A DNA stretch of 64,000 nucleotides from Methylophaga pinxianii. GTDB taxonomy: Bacteria > Pseudomonadota > Gammaproteobacteria > Nitrosococcales > Methylophagaceae. Positions 28,676 to 36,613 of this stretch are shown one piece after another; the stretch's first letter is position 1; every line of letters begins with the position of its first letter. The stretch spans positions 23,095-87,094 of the forward strand of contig NZ_JAJAEO010000185.1 of the NCBI RefSeq assembly GCF_020447225.1, given 5' to 3'. The notes beneath the pieces were generated by a model. That model had not been told where the DNA came from and made no database searches. It saw only the letters and a list, made by a program, of their open reading frames with translations. Made by a program: the position numbers and the translations under genes.

Positions 28676-29455
28676 ATGATACTTCTCAAATGGCCCTTAA
28701 AAACCTTGTCAGCAGATCACTCTTCGGCACACTTGCTGCTACTGTTGAACAGCCTGAGTGATGTGGTGATGATGTTGAATGAACAGCATCAGATAACCCT
28801 CATCAATCATTGTTGGCAGAAGATGACCGGTATCAGTGTTGAGAGTACACAAGGTCAGCCGTTTACCAATTTTTTGCATCCTGAAGATATTCCCAATTGG
28901 TTCCAACTGCTGCAGAACATGCGCACTGATTCAAATGAGGTGATCTGGTTTCGTCTGATAAGTGCCAGTGGAGAACTGCGCTGGTGTGAGATGCGCTTGC
29001 AGTCGCTCCATAAAAGCCAGCTTTATCCAATGTCCGCTACGCTGTGCGATATAACGCCACAAGTCAGGGACGAACAGGTGCGTCATGCCAGTTATCGCAG
29101 TCTGCAGAGTCTGGTGGATCGCTTACCTGCCATGTTATATCGCGCACGGAACAATATCAGCTGGTCGATGGAGTATGTCAGTGAAGGTTGTGAGCTGATC
29201 ACCGGTTACAGTGCTGAAAATATGTTGAACCAATCCCAGATTTCGTTAGGGGCGATGATTCATACCGAGGATGCCAAATACGTATGGGAGCTGGTACAAG
29301 TCGCATTGGAACAGCACACAACCTTCAATATTCAATACCGGCTTACCCGGGCTAATGGTCAGGAAATTGTAGTGCTGGATAAGGGGCGGGGACTCTATTC
29401 GGACAGTGGTATGGTTCTGGGGGTTGAGGGAATTATTTTTCAGATAGCGGAATAA
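28676..29455 (+). CDS. Double PAS-domain protein without output domain
   Basis: A 259-residue protein made of two PAS/PAC units: the first begins about residue 27 (LSDVVMMLNEQHQITLINHCWQKMTG) and the second about 140 (LPAMLYRARNNISWSMEYVSEGCELITGYSAE), ending GVEGIIFQIAE. There is no kinase, cyclase, helix-turn-helix or membrane segment, so it must act by protein contact, if at all. The start codon directly abuts the regulator stop, so it is the third gene of the kinase/regulator operon and could modulate the kinase. tmm starts 167 bases downstream. Confidence 0.85.
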   Translation: MILLKWPLKTLSADHSSAHLLLLLNSLSDVVMMLNEQHQITLINHCWQKMTGISVESTQGQPFTNFLHPEDIPNWFQLLQNMRTDSNEVIWFRLISASGELRWCEMRLQSLHKSQLYPMSATLCDITPQVRDEQVRHASYRSLQSLVDRLPAMLYRARNNISWSMEYVSEGCELITGYSAENMLNQSQISLGAMIHTEDAKYVWELVQVALEQHTTFNIQYRLTRANGQEIVVLDKGRGLYSDSGMVLGVEGIIFQIAE

Positions 29456-29505
29456 CGACAGATTTAAATTGCAGCAAAATCGTTTTTTATGATTTATCCA
29501 GGACT

Positions 29506-29535
29506 TACCCTGTTTGGGATACCCCTTGAAGAGGA
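29506..29535 (+). promoter_or_regulatory. Candidate NarL-type operator upstream of tmm
   Basis: TACCCTGTTTGGGAT is followed by ACCCCTTGAAGAGGA. Both halves show CCC/GGG or CCTC/GAGG symmetry about 90 to 115 bases before the tmm start, in the style of paired NarL heptamers (TACYYMT). The adjacent NarL-type regulator could bind here. The evidence is motif resemblance only. Confidence 0.3.
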
Positions 29536-29622
29536 TTTTTCACCACTGCCTGACGAGTTATTTTGATGCTGACAGCTGCTCTTTAAGCAGCCTCATGCGG
29601 ATAAATAAGAATGGAGAAATCT

Positions 29623-30993
29623 ATGTCAACTCGAATAGCGGTACTCGGCGCCGGACCCAGTGGTCTTGCACAACTCAGAGCATTTCAATCAGCTCAGGCC
29701 AAAGGTGCTGAAATTCCAGAGATAGTCTGCTTTGAAAAACAGAGTGATTGGGGCGGTCTGTGGAATGATACCTGGCGCACCGGTCTTGATGAAAATGGTG
29801 AGCCGGTGCATGGCAGCATGTATCGTTACCTCTGGTCTAACGGCCCCAAAGAGTGTCTGGAGTTTGCCGATTACACTTTTGAAGAGCATTTTGGTAAACC
29901 GATTGCATCCTATCCCCCGCGTGAGGTTTTATTTGATTATATTAAAGGCCGGGTAGAAAAGGCCGGCGTACGCAAATATATCCGCTTTAATTCTGCGGTG
30001 CGTAATGTTACTTATGATGATGCCAGCCAACAATTCAGTGTAACGGTACAAGATCACAGCACTGATACGGTGTATGCCGAAGAGTTTGATTATGTGGTCT
30101 GTGCCACCGGTCATTTCTCCACGCCAAAAGTACCGACGTTTGAAGGCTTTGAGAAATTTGGTGGTCGTATTCTGCACGCCCATGATTTCCGGGATGCACT
30201 GGAATTCAAAGATAAAGATATTCTGCTGGTGGGCAGCAGTTATTCTGCTGAAGATATCGGTTCGCAATGTTACAAATACGGCGCACGTAGTCTGATTAGT
30301 TGTTATCGAACTGCACCGATGGGCTATAAATGGCCGGAGAACTGGGATGAAAAGCCCAATCTGGTTCGGGTGGATACTGACACAGCCTATTTTATGGATG
30401 GCAGCTCCCGAAAAATTGATGCCATAATTCTATGTACCGGTTATTTGCATTACTTCCCGTTCCTTTCTGATGACCTACGTTTAAAGACCAACAATCGCCT
30501 GTGGCCGCTGAATCTCTATAAAGGCGTGGTCTGGGAAGATAATCCGAAGTTTTTCTATCTGGGTATGCAGGATCAGTGGTACTCGTTCAATATGTTTGAT
30601 GCCCAGGCCTGGTATGTGCGGGATATCATTCTGGGCCGTATTCCACTGCCTTCAAAACAAGATATGAAAGCGCACAGCATGATGTGGCGGGAGAAAGAAC
30701 TGACGCTGGAAACTGCCGAAGAAATGTACACCTATCAGGGGGATTACATTCAGGAATTGATTGATGCGACGGATTATCCGTCATTTGATATTCCAGCCGT
30801 CAATCAGACCTTTCTGGAATGGAAATATCACAAGAAGAAAAACATTATGACCTTCCGGGATCATTCCTATCGTTCCCTAATGACTGGCACTATGTCGCCA
30901 CCACACCACACCCCCTGGCTGGAAGCGCTGGATGATTCACTGGAAGCGTATCTGTCAGACAAAAGTGAAGTCCCCGTAGCTAAAGAGGCGTAA
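29623..30993 (+). CDS. tmm: Trimethylamine monooxygenase (flavin-containing)
   Basis: Oxidises trimethylamine to its N-oxide with FAD, NADPH and O2. From the ATG at 29623 the protein has 456 residues, the length of the Methylophaga enzyme; this start has GGAGA five bases upstream, whereas the ATG at 29611 lies inside that signal. The FAD motif is [12 protein letters not shown] near the N-terminus. The FMO identifying motif reads [13 protein letters not shown], with Phe at the usual Tyr, and the NADPH motif is [25 protein letters not shown] and a Trp-rich central part agree with bacterial Tmm. The enzyme can also act on related amines and sulfides, indole among them. tdm, encoded on the other strand upstream, uses its product. 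A decayed cupin follows. Confidence 0.95.
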   Translation: MSTRIAVLGAGPSGLAQLRAFQSAQAKGAEIPEIVCFEKQSDWGGLWNDTWRTGLDENGEPVHGSMYRYLWSNGPKECLEFADYTFEEHFGKPIASYPPREVLFDYIKGRVEKAGVRKYIRFNSAVRNVTYDDASQQFSVTVQDHSTDTVYAEEFDYVVCATGHFSTPKVPTFEGFEKFGGRILHAHDFRDALEFKDKDILLVGSSYSAEDIGSQCYKYGARSLISCYRTAPMGYKWPENWDEKPNLVRVDTDTAYFMDGSSRKIDAIILCTGYLHYFPFLSDDLRLKTNNRLWPLNLYKGVVWEDNPKFFYLGMQDQWYSFNMFDAQAWYVRDIILGRIPLPSKQDMKAHSMMWREKELTLETAEEMYTYQGDYIQELIDATDYPSFDIPAVNQTFLEWKYHKKKNIMTFRDHSYRSLMTGTMSPPHHTPWLEALDDSLEAYLSDKSEVPVAKEA

Positions 30994-31113
30994 CTGACCT
31001 GAATATAGTCTCTAGTAACCAAATGATCGATAAAACCTTTGCGTTTGTTGAGACCGATGTGGGTAGATCAGGGTCGACGGTAACCCAATGATGAAAATAT
31101 GGATCGAATATGA

Positions 31114-31327
31114 ATGACCGGCAGGTCTCAGCCCGGACGGTGCCATGATAACGGCTGCTGGGAAAGTGACACCGGCTCTCTATCATGCTGTATATGCAGG
31201 GGGGGAGTTTGTACATTTGATTGAAGGTGATGTAGTTGTCACGCCTGATAATGGTGAACCACAAAGTTTCGGGCCAGGTGATACCTTTATGCTGGAGAAA
31301 GGCTTTAGCGGAAACATGGTTGATTAA
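31114..31327 (+). pseudogene. Degraded cupin (DUF861-like)
   Basis: Frame +2 from about 31145 reads EFVHLIEGDVVVTPDNGEP and SFGPGDTFMLEKGFSGNM, the central part of a DUF861-type cupin. The part before it, WESDTGSLS, is found in a different frame (31114 onward), so a frameshift lies near 31170-31185, and the C-terminus stops before the last strand. A further fragment with VETDVGRSGSTVTQ at 31023-31091 may be the N-terminus. It follows tmm on the same strand and is probably a recently inactivated gene. No whole protein can be translated from it. Confidence 0.7.
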
Positions 31328-31399
31328 AAGTAAATTTTATAAACACTTTGCTATCAAGTTAAAGTAATGATTCAAATTTCAAAAAAGGGGTGTACTTGA

Positions 31400-31915
31400 A
31401 TGTCTGCTCCTTTTTTTGATCTACAAGCCCTGGATGGACCGGTAATGATAAAAGCAATTTTTACAGCAAGCGAAAATCTGGCAACTCAACAACAGGTCAC
31501 GGAAATTGATTTGGTTGCGGGTAAAGGTATTAAAGGTGACCGTAATTTCGACAGAAGCCAATGGCCGGGGCAAAACATCACCTTTATCGAACAGGAAGAA
31601 ATCAGTGCGTTTAATCAGCTTTTTTCGCAGCAGATCAGTCTGTCTGATACCCGGCGTAATGTGATTACTATGGGAGTCCGCCTGAATGAGCTTGTCGGCC
31701 TGGTATTCCAGATTGGGGAAGTGCGTTTTAAAGGCATAGAGTTATGTGAACCTTGTGCGACATTAGGATCACTTTTAGAAAACAAGTCAATAAACAAAAA
31801 AGCTGTTGTTAAGGCATTTACGCACAAAGCCGGATTGCGTGCCGATATTCTATCTGACGGGAAAATCACGGTTGGTATGCCCATTAAACCTGTCGTGATG
31901 CAGTCTGCAGAATAG
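31400..31915 (+). CDS. MOSC domain protein
   Basis: A 171-residue stand-alone MOSC protein. The domain shows VAGKGIKGDRNFDRSQWPGQNITFIEQEEI, then DTRRNVITMGVRLNELVGLVFQIGEVRFKGIELCEPC, with the conserved Cys of the family. MOSC proteins handle sulfur-bound molybdenum cofactor or N-hydroxylated compounds, so the domain could fit a nitrogen-oxide detoxification role beside tmm, but this is only context. It is convergent with the amidotransferase gene, leaving 24 bases between stops. Confidence 0.88.
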   Translation: MSAPFFDLQALDGPVMIKAIFTASENLATQQQVTEIDLVAGKGIKGDRNFDRSQWPGQNITFIEQEEISAFNQLFSQQISLSDTRRNVITMGVRLNELVGLVFQIGEVRFKGIELCEPCATLGSLLENKSINKKAVVKAFTHKAGLRADILSDGKITVGMPIKPVVMQSAE

Positions 31916-31939
31916 ATGTCTGCACCACGACAGCAGGCT

Positions 31940-32635
31940 TTATTTGTCGAGGTGTGATTCCCGATATAACCGATCCAATAAGGCAAACATTGCCTGTTGG
32001 CTTTGTTTGAGTTGATTAGAGTTATCCATTAACACCGCTTCCTTTTGTACAAACTCGGTCTCGGGTAACGGATTTTTTTCCAGTGCCAGAAAGGCTTCAA
32101 CAGTCCCCGGTTCAACTTCCAGATGAAATTGTAGCGCCCAAATCCGGTTGCCATAATAAAAACCCTGACATGGGGTAATCGAGCTTTCGGCAAAAGCACG
32201 GGCATTTTCCGGTAACTCAACACAATCGCCATGCCAGCTTAATGGCAGTAAGTCATCGGGCATCCATGACGCTTCAGCATCTATTTTACTAACCGGAAAC
32301 CAACCAATTTCCTGCTGAGTATTCGGGTACACTCTTGCCCCCAAAGCGGAGGCAATCAACTGACTGCCCAGGCAAATACCCAGCACAGTCTTGTTTGTGT
32401 CAATCGCCTCACGGATAAGTTGTTTTTCGGCAACCAGCCAGGGATAGTTAATTTCATCATACGTGCTCATCGGGCCACCCATGATTAATAACCAGTCAAA
32501 CTCGGCAATCGAAGGTAAGGGATCGGCTTTATCAACCCGATAGGTAGTCAGTTGAAACGGTTTATTGGCAAACCAATGGCGCATGGATCCGATCCATTCG
32601 CCATCAGCATGCTGAAAGATAGCCACTTTCTGCAT
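31940..32635 (-). CDS. Class I glutamine amidotransferase-like protein
   Basis: A 231-residue protein with a GATase-1 fold. The nucleophile lies in VLGICLGSQLIASALG and the His/Glu pair in WALQFHLEVEPGTVEAF; the early motif LLIMGGPMSTYDE is typical of GMP-synthase-like amidotransferases of this size. It lacks a synthetase partner in the window, so it may hydrolyse a gamma-glutamyl amide or be a stand-alone hydrolase. In methylotrophs gamma-glutamyl methylamide is a pathway intermediate, which makes this context suggestive but unproven. It lies 195 bases after the MocR-type gene on the same strand; the gap shows no convincing gene. Confidence 0.85.
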   Translation of the reverse strand: MQKVAIFQHADGEWIGSMRHWFANKPFQLTTYRVDKADPLPSIAEFDWLLIMGGPMSTYDEINYPWLVAEKQLIREAIDTNKTVLGICLGSQLIASALGARVYPNTQQEIGWFPVSKIDAEASWMPDDLLPLSWHGDCVELPENARAFAESSITPCQGFYYGNRIWALQFHLEVEPGTVEAFLALEKNPLPETEFVQKEAVLMDNSNQLKQSQQAMFALLDRLYRESHLDK

Positions 32636-32830
32636 TTGTTACTCCAAATTGTTATGGAAATCAGCTAGCTGGAAGGCGCTAGCTCAAAAACACTGCGAAT
32701 CGCGGCGCTACGAGCAGTAGGTTCTGTTGTTCGTTTAAACCCCCAGCGGCGGAGGTGATGAACGAACAGCAGGATCCAGCCTAACGATAGCGAATAGGGT
32801 GATAAAAAACCAGAGTCTGTTACAAATTTT

Positions 32831-34279
32831 TCATATGGCTGCTGGTAACGGAGAATCCGCTTTCTCAACTGATAGTCTGGCAATCATCTCTGCCATTTTT
32901 ACTAACGCTAATTCCACATCACGGTTCCATTTACAGGCCGCAGATAGTCGAATGCAGTTACTGAACTTCTGACTATTGGTAAACATGCTACCGGGCGCAA
33001 TGCTGATGTTATGGTCGAGCAACTGATTTGCCAGTATGACCGTATCAATTTTTTGCGGTAACTCCAGCCAGATGACAAAGCCACCTTTGGGTTGGGTGAT
33101 ACGAGTCCCTGAAGGAAATAGCTGAAATAATGTGTTGATCAAACGTTGAGTGGCATTAGCGTATTGCTGGCGGACTTGCCTGAGATAGCGGTCATATTGA
33201 CCACTTTCCAAAATCTGTGCGATGGCTAACTGTCCTGGATTGGCACTGGAAAAATTGAGTACATATTTTAAATATTCCAATCGCTGAGATTTACCATGTG
33301 AAGCAACCCAACCCACCCGCACACCCGGTGACAGGGTTTTTGAAAATGATGAGCAATAAATCACCTTGTCATGCAGATCATAGGATTTCAGCAGGGTGGG
33401 GCGTAATGCCTGATGAGATAATTCACCATAGACATCATCTTCTATCAGCATCAGGTTTTTGTCGTTTGCCAGTTCAACCAGTTGCTGTTTCTTTTCTTCC
33501 GTTAAGCAGGCCCCCAACGGATTACCAAAACTGGCAACCACCACACAGGCTTTAATCGGCCACTGTTCAAGCGCGAGTTCCAGTGCGGCAATTGAAATAC
33601 CGGTGAGTGGATCTGTTGGTATCTCCAAAGCTTTGAGATTAAGCGATTCCAGAATTTGCAGCAGACCGTAATACGTTGGCGATTCCACCGCTACAATATC
33701 GCCGGGTTGTGTACAACTGCGTAAGGCGAGGTAAACGGCTTCCTGACAGCCGTTGGTAATCACAATATCCTCAGCCAGCAGCTGACAACCCTGAGCCACC
33801 ATACGTTTGGCAACTTGTTGCCGTAAAGGCATTAACCCAGCGGGCTTGTCATAACTGATCACGGCATCAAGATGATGTTTGTGAACCTTGGTTAAATAAC
33901 GGCTCATCAACCTGATGGGTAAAAAGGATTTATCCGGCACCGCAGCACCCAGACCGATGATGCCAGGTTTGCTGGCATTATTGACTAATTGAAGTGTCAT
34001 TTGCTGACTGCCAACAGCTTTGGGCTGCGAGACTTTAGAAGATACCTGAGGCAGTTCAATCACTTTACGCGGTTGAGGTCGCACATAAAATCCCGACTTA
34101 TTCACCGATTCAATGATCCCCTGATCCTCAAGTGCATGATAGGCAGCAATAGCTGTCGAAACACTGATATGACGCTGTTTGGCATAACTGCGAATTCCCG
34201 GCAGTTTATCGCCTAATTCATATATACCATCTTGAATAGCTGAATGAATTTCATCGGCTACTTTTTCATAGAGCAACAT
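32831..34279 (-). CDS. MocR/PdxR-type regulator (GntR plus aminotransferase)
   Basis: A 482-residue fusion. The N-terminal winged helix of GntR type begins LYEKVADEIHSAIQDGIYELGDKLPGIRSYAKQ and has a recognition helix VSTAIAAYHALEDQGIIE. The C-terminal 370 residues form a class I aminotransferase domain with the pyridoxal-phosphate Lys in YCSSFSKTLSPGVRVGW. Such proteins sense pyridoxal phosphate or an amino compound and control neighbouring or divergent genes. It is divergent from a small membrane-protein gene and precedes an amidotransferase gene. Both domains look complete. Confidence 0.93.
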   Translation of the reverse strand: MLLYEKVADEIHSAIQDGIYELGDKLPGIRSYAKQRHISVSTAIAAYHALEDQGIIESVNKSGFYVRPQPRKVIELPQVSSKVSQPKAVGSQQMTLQLVNNASKPGIIGLGAAVPDKSFLPIRLMSRYLTKVHKHHLDAVISYDKPAGLMPLRQQVAKRMVAQGCQLLAEDIVITNGCQEAVYLALRSCTQPGDIVAVESPTYYGLLQILESLNLKALEIPTDPLTGISIAALELALEQWPIKACVVVASFGNPLGACLTEEKKQQLVELANDKNLMLIEDDVYGELSHQALRPTLLKSYDLHDKVIYCSSFSKTLSPGVRVGWVASHGKSQRLEYLKYVLNFSSANPGQLAIAQILESGQYDRYLRQVRQQYANATQRLINTLFQLFPSGTRITQPKGGFVIWLELPQKIDTVILANQLLDHNISIAPGSMFTNSQKFSNCIRLSAACKWNRDVELALVKMAEMIARLSVEKADSPLPAAI

Positions 34280-34436
34280 AAAAGCATCCTGTTTTTCTGC
34301 CAGTACAGAGTGTGTTCATTATAAGCGGTACAGATGAAAATAAATAAAACTGTACCGGTATGAAATTAAATTTCCTGAATCTGTTCTGTTTTTAAAACAC
34401 ATTCTATGATTTGTCCAGCAGAAAAAACGGATTTCA

Positions 34437-34610
34437 ATGATGAAAACAGGCCTGTTAATAACCGTGTTGATAGTGATGCTATGGCTGGTCTATAGCGCCA
34501 GAGTAGAGACTATTCGCACTCAGTTTCCGGTATGTGAGCAGTTGCAGAAAACACAAGGTGATAAAACACGCTGTTATAAAACCCAGTGGTGGTGGCATTC
34601 GGCTATTTAA
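34437..34610 (+). CDS. Small single-span membrane protein (57 residues)
   Basis: The open frame starts with ATGATG and encodes one hydrophobic helix (LLITVLIVMLWLVYSA) followed by a polar tail with two Cys (VCEQLQ and TRCYKT) and a WWWH cluster. No family is recognised. The frame ends 14 bases before the next gene, the length is short but the composition looks like a real exported or membrane peptide, and it may be co-transcribed with the SnoaL-like gene. No clear ribosome-binding site precedes it. Confidence 0.5.
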   Translation: MMKTGLLITVLIVMLWLVYSARVETIRTQFPVCEQLQKTQGDKTRCYKTQWWWHSAI

Positions 34611-34624
34611 AGGAAGTGACGGTA

Positions 34625-34990
34625 ATGAATAATGTAAATCAATTTGTCGACAGCTGGCTGGTTGCGTGTAATAAGCATGATTTGCCGGCGATCCTTACTC
34701 ATTACAGCGAAGATTTTGAGATTCATTCACCCATGCTAATAAGACTTGGAATAAGCACAACCGGAAAATTACAAGGCAAAACGAAAATTGCCGAGTACTG
34801 GCAGCAGGCATTGATTTCCTTTCCGGATCTTCATTTTACGTTGCAACAAATCACATTAGGCGTTGACTGTGTTGCGATATCTTATCTATCTGTTATGCAA
34901 CTACCGGCAACCGAAATAATGTTCTGGAATTCTTCAGGAAAGATAAATAAAGTACTGGCCTGCTATGGATCTGAGAAGGTCATTTCATGA
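34625..34990 (+). CDS. SnoaL/NTF2-like protein
   Basis: A 121-residue protein with the cone-shaped NTF2-like pattern: FVDSWLVACNKHDLPAILTHYSEDFEIHSP, GKTKIAEYWQQAL, FPDLHFTLQQI and a final MFWNSSGKINKVLACYG. The ATG at 34625 has AAGGAAG nine bases upstream; a longer reading from 34586 has no such signal. Such domains act as small isomerases, hydrolases or binding proteins, and the function is open. Its TGA overlaps the next ATG (ATGA at 34987). Confidence 0.75.
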   Translation: MNNVNQFVDSWLVACNKHDLPAILTHYSEDFEIHSPMLIRLGISTTGKLQGKTKIAEYWQQALISFPDLHFTLQQITLGVDCVAISYLSVMQLPATEIMFWNSSGKINKVLACYGSEKVIS

Positions 34991-35496
34991 TGAATATGAT
35001 GCACTATCAGTTGATGGCTCGTTATAACCAGTGGATGAATCAACGCCTCTACCTGGCATGTCAATCTCTGTCGGATGACCAACGTAAAGCCGATTTAGGG
35101 GCGTTTTTTGGTTCTATTCATAACACGTTAAATCATTTACTGTTTGCCGACTATCTATGGATGGCTCGCTTTGAAAACCAGCCTGTTGCGTATCGTTTAG
35201 GCGAAGAAATATTCAGCGATTTTTTAGCGTTATCTCAAGCCCGCGAGCAATTTGATCAACATATTATTGCATTCAGTCAGACACTGACGACGACATGGTT
35301 GAAGACAGAAATTCATTATCGTAGCGGCATAGATAATATTATCCGAACGCTGCCTGCCTGGGCCTTGCTCACCCATATGTTTAATCATCAAACCCATCAT
35401 CGGGGACAAATAACCACTTTATTATCCCAGCAAGGTATTGATGTGGGTATCACAGATATTCCTTGGATGCCTGAGTGGATACCAGCGTCACTTTAA
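34987..35496 (+). CDS. DinB-family protein
   Basis: A 169-residue four-helix-bundle protein of the DinB/YfiT superfamily. Metal-ligand histidines stand in the expected positions: GSIHNTLNHLLFADYLWMARF, then TLPAWALLTHMFNHQTHHRGQITTLL. Members bind zinc or nickel and act as thiol-dependent transferases or in stress responses. The start overlaps the SnoaL-like gene by four bases, so the two are translated together. No membrane or signal segment. Confidence 0.88.
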   Translation: MMNMMHYQLMARYNQWMNQRLYLACQSLSDDQRKADLGAFFGSIHNTLNHLLFADYLWMARFENQPVAYRLGEEIFSDFLALSQAREQFDQHIIAFSQTLTTTWLKTEIHYRSGIDNIIRTLPAWALLTHMFNHQTHHRGQITTLLSQQGIDVGITDIPWMPEWIPASL

Positions 35497-35543
35497 CTAT
35501 TTGATTAAACAATTAAATCTACGTATGCCTCATTTTTGTTCAC

Positions 35544-35566
35544 TTTGCGCACAATTGTGGTGCAAA
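35544..35566. promoter_or_regulatory. Palindromic candidate operator upstream of the DUF1097 gene
   Basis: TTTGC and GCAAA flank a perfect 10-base palindrome CACAATTGTG, offset by one base. It lies 125 bases before the DUF1097 start and 48 bases after the DinB-type stop. The symmetry suggests a dimeric repressor site; no known regulator can be named. Confidence 0.4.
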
Positions 35567-35690
35567 TCAGTTTACAGCTGAGGATTTTTAGGACTACTAT
35601 CACTCCGGCAACCCTATAGTTGAAAAAGTTATAAATAAAATTTGTCGAGGAACGGGTTGTTAATTTAATAAAAATCAATGGAGAGAAAGT

Positions 35691-36200
35691 ATGTCAAAGT
35701 TAACTGCATTATCTATAAGTATTGCTTTATTAGGTGGCATTTGGGCATTTCTAGCGTTAGGTCCTTTAGCCGGCTTTGTTCTGGTCTGGGCGGGATTTAT
35801 TGCCTGGGCGTGTTTCTTTCATACTGGTGCGGATATGCCAGCATTGCAAAAAACCATCGTCGGCATGAGTTATGGTGCTGTGATTGCAGGTATTGCTTTG
35901 TTATTAGCGACAACCAACCCACTCGGATTACCAGGTGTTGTAGGTACGGCTATTTATGTAGGTGTAACCGTATTTTTTCTGGTTATTGTGGCGAGATTTG
36001 ATTTATTGTCGGTGGTACCTGCTAATGTTTATGGTTATGCCGCAACCGCTGCTTTTGGTTTACAAACAGCGAATGCCGGCAGTGCTATTACAATGGATAT
36101 GACAAACCCTGTTCTCATCGTCATTCTTTCGACTATTTTGGGTGCCGTGTTTGGTTTGTTATCTGCCAAACTGGCTGCAGCGATGGAAAAGAAATCCTAA
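35691..36200 (+). CDS. DUF1097 membrane protein
   Basis: A 169-residue protein with about five or six hydrophobic helices and few charges, resembling the DUF1097 family of inner-membrane proteins of unknown function. The start has a GGAGAGAAAGT stretch upstream. The sequence HTGADMPALQKTIVGMSYGAVIAGIALL is its most characteristic loop, and the C-terminus has GAVFGLLSAKLAAAMEKKS. It stands alone between a palindromic candidate operator and a clear terminator, so it is probably a separately controlled single gene. Confidence 0.7.
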   Translation: MSKLTALSISIALLGGIWAFLALGPLAGFVLVWAGFIAWACFFHTGADMPALQKTIVGMSYGAVIAGIALLLATTNPLGLPGVVGTAIYVGVTVFFLVIVARFDLLSVVPANVYGYAATAAFGLQTANAGSAITMDMTNPVLIVILSTILGAVFGLLSAKLAAAMEKKS

Positions 36201-36203
36201 TTT

Positions 36204-36227
36204 AAACCGCTAACAGCGGTTTTTTTA
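36204..36227 (+). terminator. Rho-independent terminator of the DUF1097 gene
   Basis: AAACCGCTAACAGCGGTTTTTTT: stem ACCGCT/AGCGGT with a T tract, starting four bases after the stop codon. Confidence 0.9.
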
Positions 36228-36379
36228 CAGCCCTTTTCAGGGCCAGCCTTAACTGAGATTTATCTGGTTAAGACTGGCCCTGAATTTTAAACTGCTGCAA
36301 TGAATTCAGGATATCGAACAGTCATCCATTTTTTGACATGTTGGATATACCCATTTAATAAAACCTATCTGGATGTTTT

Positions 36380-36613
36380 ATGCGCACCACCATTTTTTTA
36401 ATATTGATTTTAACGACGATTGTTTTAGCTACTTTTCCTTTTTTCTTTACCTGGGCCAATCGTATTGAGCCCAGCTTTATAGGACTTCCGTTCGCCTTTT
36501 TATGGCAAATAGCCATGGCATTACTGGGAGCCTTTTTGCTCGCTTGCTGGTATCTCGCCGAAAGTCGGGGCGGTGCCCTGGATATTAGCGTCGAAGCGGA
36601 GGAGTCCAAATGA
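36380..36613 (+). CDS. DUF3311 small membrane protein
   Basis: A 77-residue protein with two hydrophobic helices, FFFTWANRIEPSFIGLPFAFLWQIAMALLGAFLLACWYLAESRGG. The WANRIEPxFxGLPFxFxW stretch is typical of DUF3311, a family almost always encoded just before a sodium:solute symporter. That is the case here: its TGA overlaps the ATG of the symporter (36610-36613). It is likely an accessory subunit. Confidence 0.88.
   Translation: MRTTIFLILILTTIVLATFPFFFTWANRIEPSFIGLPFAFLWQIAMALLGAFLLACWYLAESRGGALDISVEAEESK

Noticed and set aside
29611-30993. 460-residue version of tmm
   Set aside because: The ATG at 29611 overlaps the GGAGA that serves the ATG at 29623; 456 residues matches the family.
32665-32883. 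72-residue open frame on the minus strand between the MocR-type and amidotransferase genes
   Set aside because: It overlaps the end of the MocR gene, has no ribosome-binding site or family resemblance, and the composition looks random.
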